The notes under the pieces were generated by a model that was not told the DNA's origin, did no database searches, and saw nothing but the letters and a program-made list of their open reading frames with translations. The translations under genes and the position numbers were made by a program. DNA of 9,623 bases from an uncultured Ignavibacteriota bacterium (GTDB lineage Bacteria; Bacteroidota; Ignavibacteria; Tepidaquicellales; Tepidaquicellaceae): positions 1-9,623 of the forward strand of contig CAIUQV010000474.1 in NCBI GenBank assembly GCA_903901375.1. Reading direction: 5' to 3'. Every line of letters starts with the position of its first letter. The stretch's first letter is position 1. Shown one piece after another: positions 1 to 6,109 of the stretch.

Positions 1-2038
1 TGATTAATGTCATCTTGCGTACTTCTTTGTAATCACCTGCTTCAAGTTTATAGAAGTAAACACCGCTTGCAAGCTGTGAGCCGTCAAACTGTGTCAGATA
101 TATACCTTCATTCTGATTACCTTCAAATAAAGTTGAAACCAACTTTCCGCTCATATCATAAACCTTTAACGATACTTTGGAACTCTTTGGAATCATATAG
201 GAAATATTTGTTACAGGATTGAACGGATTTGGATAATTCTGATTTAAAGCATATTCAGAAGGAGTCTCCGTACCTATCTGGCGAATTGCTGTGATAAAGC
301 TTCCGACTGCAATCGAGAATCTTCCCCATTGACTTGGACCGGATGGGACGAAATCACTCGTTGTTGCAGGTGCGGTTCCCAGCGTTGCACCTGATTTATC
401 GAATATTGTGTACGGATATGTAGAACCTCCATTGATTGATACCTGAACCTGTAATCTTTCTGTGTAGCCTGAATATACTGCGTGTGCCCAGTTGAATTTT
501 AACGAATCTGTAAGGTCAACATTGTTGTATATTGGCGATTTGAGATAGTCTATATGCCCTGTACTGCTGTAGCTGTAACAGTTTACTCTTGTACATTTTG
601 AACCGCCGAATAACGGTCCGCTGACACCTGAATATGCTTCCCAGGTAAGACTTCCTGCATTAGGATTTACAACTGTCCATCCGCTTGGAGGGAAACCGCC
701 TTCAAACACTTCATAATTAAACCCTGCATTTACAGAATTTTTCTGAATGCCTGTAACTGTTACATTATTCGAATTAACAAAACTTGGTAAAGGCATTGGC
801 TTTGTATCATATGGTGTTAATGCATTAGTAAGGTTATCTGTTGCATAAATATAATGAGGAGCTTTACCTGCATTAATAATTTCTTTATTAACATCATTCT
901 GTACGAATGCAGAAGTATAGTATGAAGTATCTGTTGCACCCGCAAATGGTGTAAGTTTATACCTGAATTCAAAATTGTATGTACCCGGTGTTGTTGGAAT
1001 GGTTGTGCCGTTCATATCGGGATATGCAAATCTGAACACATCTTTAAATACTGTCTCTCCGTTTGTTCCCGGAGGAGTAGGATACGAAACTTTTGTTGAA
1101 ATTGAATTGACGTGTAATTTATAATTTCCTGCTGGTAAAGGAGAAATTACATTCACTGTAATATTTGTCTTTACTGAATCACCTATCTTTGTATCAACGA
1201 CATTAACTGAAAGAGGTGCACCCTTGGAAAGTCTTAAATTGTACGGATTAAGCAAATTCGATAATGTTGTGTATCCGCTGACCTGAACTATTACACCGTC
1301 AACGATTAATGTAGGAACAGCACTTACTGCATAATAAGTTGATACTCTTGGCTGAATCTGACCTGTATTGGCAAGATACATCGGGTCATTTCCCGGTGAT
1401 GGCCACCATACGTGTGTTTTCACTGGTACTATTGTATCTATTCTTGATACTATGAATGCATCAAGTGACGGATTCTGCGAAGCACAAGGTGCGCAGGTTG
1501 AAGCTGTAAATGCTTCGAACACTACTTTTCTCTGTGCACCCGGTAAATACAATGAATACTGGGATAATGTATCATTAACCTTATTCTGGTCTGAAGCCCA
1601 GGTCGAATAAGTTTTAATGTTCAATGGAGTATTAGGATTAATTGTAAGCGAATCAAACAGTATTTCTGCACTGCTTCCCGATGCTATTGTAGGAGCTGGC
1701 TTCGTGCTCGTATAAGCTCCGACCGTAAGTACCATATTGAATGAACTTGCCGAACCGGTACCTACGTTTGTAACAACTACCCTCGGTAATACTTTGAATG
1801 CCGTAGAGCCGTTTACTGAATAATTGGAATCTTTAGGAATATTTATAGATGATACAGCAACATCATTCGTGTATTGTGTACCAAGTACAAAATTGTCCAC
1901 ATATACATTATTACCATAGCCGTTTGTTGTAATAAACTGAACGGTCAGGTTGTTTAAAATAGATGGTTGTGGAGATTGAAAATTAAATGCCAGCACGCTT
2001 ACTGCAAGCACTAAACTAAGGAGAAATACTTTTTTCAT
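1..2038 (-). CDS. Secreted thioredoxin-fold/Omp28-like protein with choice-of-anchor J-like domain and T9SS sorting domain (3' end cut by window)
   Basis: The frame is open from an ATG at 2038 to the window edge, giving 679 full codons plus the first base (A) of the next. The paralogues end in ...TLIK-stop, so probably only Lys and the stop are missing. Visible in order: a signal peptide (residues 1 to about 18, MKK then a hydrophobic run); a stretch at 31-53 resembling the last strands of a MAM/cleaved-adhesin jelly roll (NGYGNNVYVDNF); a CARDB-like beta domain at about 56-125; a thioredoxin-like domain with C182-A-P-C185 and a cis-Pro loop AVPTLIVDG (P242); an Omp28-like beta region to about 390, with TPPGTNGE and AFVQNDVNKE shared with the neighbouring paralogue; a choice-of-anchor J/cleaved-adhesin-like domain from F445 (FEGGFPPSGWT) to about 583; and a T9SS sorting domain from about 594 (NYPNPFNP at 601-608). 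It is expected to be exported and attached to the cell surface. A redox or adhesive role is inferred; the substrate is unknown. Confidence 0.85.
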   Translation of the reverse strand, partial: MKKVFLLSLVLAVSVLAFNFQSPQPSILNNLTVQFITTNGYGNNVYVDNFVLGTQYTNDVAVSSINIPKDSNYSVNGSTAFKVLPRVVVTNVGTGSASSFNMVLTVGAYTSTKPAPTIASGSSAEILFDSLTINPNTPLNIKTYSTWASDQNKVNDTLSQYSLYLPGAQRKVVFEAFTASTCAPCASQNPSLDAFIVSRIDTIVPVKTHVWWPSPGNDPMYLANTGQIQPRVSTYYAVSAVPTLIVDGVIVQVSGYTTLSNLLNPYNLRLSKGAPLSVNVVDTKIGDSVKTNITVNVISPLPAGNYKLHVNSISTKVSYPTPPGTNGETVFKDVFRFAYPDMNGTTIPTTPGTYNFEFRYKLTPFAGATDTSYYTSAFVQNDVNKEIINAGKAPHYIYATDNLTNALTPYDTKPMPLPSFVNSNNVTVTGIQKNSVNAGFNYEVFEGGFPPSGWTVVNPNAGSLTWEAYSGVSGPLFGGSKCTRVNCYSYSSTGHIDYLKSPIYNNVDLTDSLKFNWAHAVYSGYTERLQVQVSINGGSTYPYTIFDKSGATLGTAPATTSDFVPSGPSQWGRFSIAVGSFITAIRQIGTETPSEYALNQNYPNPFNPVTNISYMIPKSSKVSLKVYDMSGKLVSTLFEGNQNEGIYLTQFDGSQLASGVYFYKLEAGDYKEVRKMTLI

Positions 2039-2063
2039 AATTTGAAAGTTTAGTTTATAAATA

Positions 2064-2153
2064 TTATTTAGAAATACTAAGTTTAATTTGATTGTTTAGC
2101 TCATTGATTCGGATACTTACGGTTGCCTTTCTACTCATTATGCCATTGTTCAT
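2064..2153 (-). CDS. Possible 29-residue leader ORF upstream of the large thioredoxin/Omp28 gene
   Basis: An ATG at 2153 opens a 29-codon frame ending in TAA at 2064-2066. It encodes MNNGIMSRKATVSIRINELN followed by NQIKLSISK. It sits in the roughly 117-base leader between the predicted promoter (2162-2190) and the large gene's start at 2038. The predicted transcription start is only a few bases before this ATG, so translation would be almost leaderless. The composition is protein-like, but no family is recognised and the length is within chance expectation. It may simply be untranslated leader. Confidence 0.15.
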   Translation of the reverse strand: MNNGIMSRKATVSIRINELNNQIKLSISK

Positions 2154-2161
2154 CTTTATTA

Positions 2162-2190
2162 AAACTAATATATCAATAATTCATATTCAA
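2162..2190 (-). promoter_or_regulatory. Predicted promoter of the large thioredoxin/Omp28 gene
   Basis: Read on the minus strand, TTGAAT (2190-2185) is followed by 17 bases and then TAGTTT (2167-2162). The -10 also fits the Bacteroidota-type TAnnTTTG pattern in all but its last base. The same hexamers and spacing recur upstream of the other paralogue (4204-4232), which is the main support. Transcription would start near 2155, leaving a leader of about 117 bases. Confidence 0.5.
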
Positions 2191-2219
2191 GTGTAAATAT
2201 TTACACCCCTACGGGGTTA
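2184..2219 (-). promoter_or_regulatory. 36-bp operator-like element, copy 1 (perfect 16-bp palindrome plus a GC-rich dyad)
   Basis: Two dyads overlap here. GTGTAAATATTTACAC at 2191-2206 is a perfect palindrome. ACCCC-GTA-GGGGT at 2205-2217 is a second perfect inverted repeat sharing its edge with the first. The whole block matches 4226-4261 at 29 of 36 positions, with both dyad centres 12.5 bases apart in each copy. It directly abuts the predicted -35, placing the palindrome centre roughly 43 bases before the transcription start. It lies between the regulator's stop codon and the gene it precedes, and no T-run follows the GC-rich arms, so a terminator is unlikely. Confidence 0.6.
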
Positions 2220-2235
2220 CAGTATTACAAACAGA

Positions 2236-3066
2236 TTATTTTATCGGCTTCCCCTGTTCCCAGATAAAATTAAAAAGCATCTTGCAGGCTATGGCAAGTT
2301 CCCTGTGCTCTATAAATATCATGTTCAGATTGCTTGCCTCGTTCGAAGGCTTAAGCAGAGGGAAAAACACTTTCTGCTCGTCAAATACCATCATTTTTAT
2401 CGGCAGATTTTCAACTACTCTTGCCTGTTGCCCAAGCTTTGATTGACTTTTTACGGATTCAAGAAGCCAGTCCTGACTCCGAAGCTCACCTTCTTCATAT
2501 ATATTCTTGCAGATTGCTTTACGCTTCAGCAACCTTGCCTCTTCCTGTAACTGCTCTTTCAGCCTTCCCGATGTGTCGCACACATAAGGACCCTTGTTAA
2601 ATGTATAAAGACTGTGCTTTGCGTCCTTCACCATCTGTACGTATTTCTTCTGAATCTGCTCTTTGTCCTTAAATACTTCAACAAAGTCGAATGAATAAGT
2701 TATATCTTTATTCATATTAAATACAGGATTCAGAATACTCGTAACACTTTCTACAACAGATTTCCTTTTCTCCATTTCATTCATGCAATGTTCCTTGTGT
2801 TCATCCAGTATCCTGCTGAACGCAACCTTAGGCTCAACTGCCTCATAATATTTCACTTTGCCTAAACCTCTTTCAGTACATATTCCCCTCGCAAGCATCC
2901 TCTGCAGCACTTCGTATATTTTAGTTCGTGGTATATCAACAGAATTTTGCAGCTCAAGTGTTGTAAATCCCTTTTTTGATAAAAGTGTGATATAAACTTT
3001 TGCTTCTCTTTCAGTTAACCCTAAGGTTATCAACTTCTGTACCTGTTTCCTTATCTCAGTCTTCAT
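2236..3066 (-). CDS. TrmB-type winged-helix transcriptional regulator
   Basis: This is a 276-residue cytoplasmic DNA-binding protein. Residues about 10-75 form a TrmB-type winged helix-turn-helix: LGLTEREAKVYITLL, then the recognition region around 38-57 (LQNSVDIPRTKIYEVLQRM), then a wing ending in KVKYYEAVEP. A charged helical linker follows (about 85-110), and then an alpha/beta C-terminal part at about 125-270 whose spacing (AKHSLYTFNKG; ENLPIKMMVFDEQKVFF) resembles the PLD-like effector or dimerisation domain of longer TrmB proteins. The family commonly senses sugars or other small molecules; no ligand can be read here. The ATG at 3066 fits the family N-terminus, and no Shine-Dalgarno is visible. 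It lies between two paralogous exported-protein genes whose promoters share an operator-like element, making it the obvious candidate regulator. That link is inference. Confidence 0.85.
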   Translation of the reverse strand: MKTEIRKQVQKLITLGLTEREAKVYITLLSKKGFTTLELQNSVDIPRTKIYEVLQRMLARGICTERGLGKVKYYEAVEPKVAFSRILDEHKEHCMNEMEKRKSVVESVTSILNPVFNMNKDITYSFDFVEVFKDKEQIQKKYVQMVKDAKHSLYTFNKGPYVCDTSGRLKEQLQEEARLLKRKAICKNIYEEGELRSQDWLLESVKSQSKLGQQARVVENLPIKMMVFDEQKVFFPLLKPSNEASNLNMIFIEHRELAIACKMLFNFIWEQGKPIK

Positions 3067-3100
3067 TCGTGTATTGTATTAATAAATTTATTTTCTGCTC

Positions 3101-3128
3101 AATCCCCTCGCCGTGAAGGAAGGAGATT
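3101..3128. repeat. Intergenic inverted repeat (8-bp arms, 12-base loop)
   Basis: AATCCCCT (3101-3108) pairs with AGGAGATT (3121-3128), with a single mismatch that is a G-U wobble in the minus-strand RNA. It lies between the small thioredoxin gene's stop and the TrmB start. No T-run follows the second arm on the minus strand, so it is not a classical intrinsic terminator. It could be an RNA-stabilising or attenuating hairpin between the two genes, or a dispersed intergenic palindrome. Confidence 0.45.
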
Positions 3129-3142
3129 AATTGTGTGGACTC

Positions 3143-4174
3143 TTATTTTATTAATGTTAACTTCTTTACTTCAGAGAAATCTCCCGATACCAGTTTATAG
3201 AAATATACACCGCTCGAAAAAGCAGAAGCATTAAACTCTGACTCATACTTTCCTGCTTCAAGCTTTGTGTTATAAAGCGTCGAGACTTCCCTGCCCATTG
3301 CATCGTAAATTCTCAATGTAGTAAACCCAGCCTTAGGAATTGCAAACCTTATATTAGTAGTCGGATTAAATGGATTAGGGTAGTTCTGTCCAAGGAAATA
3401 TTTATCAGGAACTTCGTTTGATTGACTGCTAATACCTGTTGCTATGTATGATCCTTTGTTTGAGTTTAATACCTCTTTATTTACATCATTCTGAACGAAT
3501 GCTACAGTGACAATACTGGTATCCTGCCAGGCTGCTTCACGTTTATATGTATATGTGTAATTGTAAGTCCCTGCTGTCGTAGGACAATCTACACCTGTTG
3601 TGTTCGGATAGGCTCTTCTGAAAACCGTGTGGAAAACCATTTCACCGTTCGTTCCCGGAGGTGTTGAATACACAATAAGTTTCTCTACGGCAAATACTCT
3701 GAATTTATAGGTTCCCGCAGGCAGAGTAGAATTAACTACAAGCGTAATCTGCGATTTTATTGAGTCCCCTGCAATTCTCTGGTCAGCAACAGTTATAGAT
3801 ACTGGCGGAGTGACTGCAAGCCTTGTGTTGTATGCATTATCAAATGCTGTTGATGAAAAAGGCCAGATATCGTAAATCAGTCCGTCAACGTTGCATGTCG
3901 GAACAGCTGTAATATTGTTGTATGTTATTCTTTCACTGCTTTGAGTCGGATTTGCCTGATACATTGGGTCAACTCCGGGCCATGATGCATGATACATAAT
4001 CGATATCGCCTGTGACTGATGATTCTGTAACCATGCAATTAATATCGGATTGCTCGCCGCACAAGGTCCGCAGGAAGCGTTTGTGCCTTCTTCAAACAAT
4101 ACTTTCCTCGTTTGTGCATTGAGTGAATTACTTAAAGCTAAAAGAATTATGAATGTGTATACAAATTTTCTCAT
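3143..4174 (-). CDS. Secreted thioredoxin-fold/Omp28-like protein with T9SS sorting domain
   Basis: This is a complete 343-residue exported protein. A signal peptide covers about 1-20 (cleavage likely LNA|QT). A thioredoxin-like domain begins at once with C35-G-P-C38 (EEGTNASCGPCAASNP) and carries a cis-Pro loop TAVPTCNVDG (P92) with an extra cysteine, C94. A beta-rich Omp28-like region at about 120-240 follows (TPPGTNGE 172-178, AFVQNDVNKE). The T9SS sorting domain is about 257-343 and ends GVYFYKLVSGDFSEVKKL-TLIK. The protein is expected to cross the outer membrane by T9SS and be retained at the surface. The CGPC motif suggests disulfide exchange, but no partner is visible, and Omp28 relatives have also been described as adhesins. 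It is clearly paralogous to the gene at 1-2038 but lacks that protein's N-terminal beta domains and J-like domain. The ATG at 4174 lies about 22 bases from the predicted transcription start. Confidence 0.87.
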   Translation of the reverse strand: MRKFVYTFIILLALSNSLNAQTRKVLFEEGTNASCGPCAASNPILIAWLQNHQSQAISIMYHASWPGVDPMYQANPTQSSERITYNNITAVPTCNVDGLIYDIWPFSSTAFDNAYNTRLAVTPPVSITVADQRIAGDSIKSQITLVVNSTLPAGTYKFRVFAVEKLIVYSTPPGTNGEMVFHTVFRRAYPNTTGVDCPTTAGTYNYTYTYKREAAWQDTSIVTVAFVQNDVNKEVLNSNKGSYIATGISSQSNEVPDKYFLGQNYPNPFNPTTNIRFAIPKAGFTTLRIYDAMGREVSTLYNTKLEAGKYESEFNASAFSSGVYFYKLVSGDFSEVKKLTLIK

Positions 4175-4203
4175 ATATTTTTATTGGGTTTAAATTAGTA
4201 TCT

Positions 4204-4232
4204 AAATTAACGTACTGCAATCTTGTATTCAA
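4204..4232 (-). promoter_or_regulatory. Predicted promoter of the small thioredoxin/Omp28 gene
   Basis: On the minus strand, TTGAAT (4232-4227) is followed by 17 bases and then TAATTT (4209-4204), the same hexamers and spacing as at 2162-2190. Transcription would begin near 4197, giving a short leader of about 22 bases before the ATG at 4174. Confidence 0.5.
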
Positions 4233-4261
4233 GTGAATATGTTTACACCCGGTTGGGGTTA
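4226..4261 (-). promoter_or_regulatory. 36-bp operator-like element, copy 2
   Basis: This is the counterpart of 2184-2219. The minus strand carries ACCC-N5-GGGT (4247-4259) overlapping GTGTAAACATATTCAC (4233-4248), an imperfect palindrome, and then TTGAATA. The two copies differ mainly in the four central bases of the GC-rich dyad and three bases in the middle of the AT-rich palindrome. This is the pattern expected if the outer contacts are under selection. It abuts the predicted -35 just as copy 1 does. Confidence 0.6.
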
Positions 4262-4348
4262 ATATCATATACTTGTAACATTTTACTCTGTAGCTTTCAA
4301 AGCAATAAGTTTAAATAACATCATATTAAGAATACCGACTGTTATTGT

Positions 4349-6070
4349 TTATTTAATCAACAGAAGTTTCTTAACTTCTGAATAGTCACCCGATACTAAT
4401 TTATAGAAATATACTCCGCTCGATAAATTTACACCGCTGAATTCTGCTTCATATTTTCCCGGTTGAAGTTTTGTATTTACAAGCAATGATACTTCCCTCC
4501 CTGTCACATCGTATATATTCAACTTTGTCAATCCTGCCTTTGGGATTTCAAACCTGATTGTGGTAAACGGATTAAAAGGATTCGGGTAATTCTGGTGAAG
4601 TTTAAATTCTGTAACCGTACTGCTTTCAATATTTATACCTGTTGCATTCGTTACCATAAACTTAAAATAACCTCCGGGAGCAGTATAAGGTTTTGTTACC
4701 GTTTTACTGCTGTTATTCGTTGCAGAGATATAGTAATATACTGTTTTATTCAGAGTCTGCGCCGGAATGTATGCTTTAAACGTATCCGCAGTCTGAGTCA
4801 TATTTAACTGAGCATAAGCCGCTGTTGTATCTGTTCTCCAGAATACCTTAGCATTTGAGATACCGCTCTTCGATTTAATACTTGCCTTCACTTCATAAGG
4901 CGCTGTTGTAACTGAAGTATTTCTCAATCCCGAATGCGATATGAAAACAGGATTAAACACTCCAATTTCTTTTGTTATGCAGTGTATTGCACCGCTTGCG
5001 GAAATCATACTCGAACAATTAATACCTACAACTCTGTATCCCGGCATTGATTCCCGGTATATACGTAATGCTGTTGTATCCTGTGAGAAACCATATATCG
5101 GGACTATAACAGTTTTGTTTACAATAAGTGAATTTGTATATGTATAATAACTTGAGTTAGGAGGATACTGACCAGTGGCACTTGGTGGCTGAGGGATTCT
5201 TACAACTTTATAAGGTTTGCCAAAACAGGTCTGAAAGTTATTTAAGATATACTGAAGATTTAATTCTATTTGGGGACCGTCCGAAACACCGGTCGGATAT
5301 TGACCAACCAGAAGTGTTTCTTCGTCAAGCAGCTTCATGTGCATATCGATATGATGAATACCATCGTAAGGAAGTGTGTTCATCTTTATGTATCTGCTTA
5401 ATCCCATATACTTCTTGGCAATCGTATCTATCTGTGCTTCTGTCTTTCCCGGGTTTTCATTTAATATTAGTTTTGAAGAAAACCCTGTCCCGTGCCCGTC
5501 AACCATAAAGTTGCCGCCGGTAGCGGTAAAGTCATAAGGGGATGATGTTGCCTGATGCAATGGTGTGTTAAACATCTGTGCTACATAAACCGGTACCTGG
5601 TCATCTAATGGACGCGGCCGGTTATAAACCCAGTCAATCATTTTTAAAGAGTCTATGTCGTTTGTGTATGCATTCCATTGTCCGTAATCACGGCACCAGA
5701 CAGAATTAAATCCGGCAATTAAAAACCTTAAATTTGTTAAAGGAACACCGTAAGATGTCAATTGTGATTTTACACTCGTAGAGTCACTGCAGATTATAAC
5801 ACAAACACATTCATCCTGTACATAATCTACAATCTGAGCAACTATAGACGGATATGAAGTCCACGTAACCATTACTGCCTGATATTCTTCCCACTCTGCA
5901 AGTGTTCTTACAGGTGAATACGGAGGATTAAAATCATCGGAAAGTGAAACTGGTGGTACATAACTTTTATACATTGCCTTTTCCTGATCAGTCATAATAT
6001 GCGGCAAGTCCTGCGAATACAAACCCTGATACAAAAACACAAAGAACAAAAACCATATTACTTTTTTCAT
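4349..6070 (-). CDS. Secreted peptidylarginine deiminase (Porphyromonas PPAD-like) with Ig-like domain and T9SS sorting domain
   Basis: This is a complete 573-residue exported enzyme of the PAD_porph/agmatine deiminase superfamily, predicted to hydrolyse arginine guanidino groups to citrulline plus ammonia. A signal peptide (1 to about 19) is followed by a short pro-like segment (LPHIMTDQEKAMYKSY) and a catalytic propeller domain at about 50-372. Catalytic positions by motif are D128 in WCRDYGQW, H240 and D242 in HHIDMHMK, N313 in YTNSLIV and nucleophile C364 in GAIHC. R151-P-R153 in VYNRPRPLDD matches the substrate-carboxylate arginines of P. gingivalis PPAD better than the FNAWGG segment of agmatine deiminases. 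An Ig-like domain follows (about 375-475), then the T9SS domain (about 487-573, NYPNPFNP to LLLIK). This layout equals that of PPAD. It starts 39 bases after hldD with no evident promoter, so cotranscription is plausible. A secreted agmatine or free-arginine deiminase is the alternative. C88, C90 and C94 form an unexplained cysteine cluster. Confidence 0.88.
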   Translation of the reverse strand: MKKVIWFLFFVFLYQGLYSQDLPHIMTDQEKAMYKSYVPPVSLSDDFNPPYSPVRTLAEWEEYQAVMVTWTSYPSIVAQIVDYVQDECVCVIICSDSTSVKSQLTSYGVPLTNLRFLIAGFNSVWCRDYGQWNAYTNDIDSLKMIDWVYNRPRPLDDQVPVYVAQMFNTPLHQATSSPYDFTATGGNFMVDGHGTGFSSKLILNENPGKTEAQIDTIAKKYMGLSRYIKMNTLPYDGIHHIDMHMKLLDEETLLVGQYPTGVSDGPQIELNLQYILNNFQTCFGKPYKVVRIPQPPSATGQYPPNSSYYTYTNSLIVNKTVIVPIYGFSQDTTALRIYRESMPGYRVVGINCSSMISASGAIHCITKEIGVFNPVFISHSGLRNTSVTTAPYEVKASIKSKSGISNAKVFWRTDTTAAYAQLNMTQTADTFKAYIPAQTLNKTVYYYISATNNSSKTVTKPYTAPGGYFKFMVTNATGINIESSTVTEFKLHQNYPNPFNPFTTIRFEIPKAGLTKLNIYDVTGREVSLLVNTKLQPGKYEAEFSGVNLSSGVYFYKLVSGDYSEVKKLLLIK

Positions 6071-6109
6071 GAGCTTATAATTATTAATATTCCCCTAAAA
6101 TACTTTATT

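Noticed and set aside
1368..1610. 80-codon plus-strand open frame
   Set aside because: It is antisense to the thioredoxin domain of the large minus-strand gene, whose frame is continuous with consistent motif positions.
1..2038. Frameshifted or broken gene at the left end
   Set aside because: The frame is uninterrupted from the ATG at 2038 to base 1. Motif positions (C182, P242, A377, F445, W571, N601) all fall in one register, so the gene is only cut by the window edge.
2205..2217. GC-rich dyad as an intrinsic terminator of the TrmB-type gene
   Set aside because: The loop is only 3 bases and no T-run follows on the minus strand. The block is conserved with a promoter-proximal element instead, favouring an operator.
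3101..3128. Inverted repeat as an intrinsic terminator
   Set aside because: The second arm is followed on the minus strand by GAGCAGAAAA rather than a T-run.
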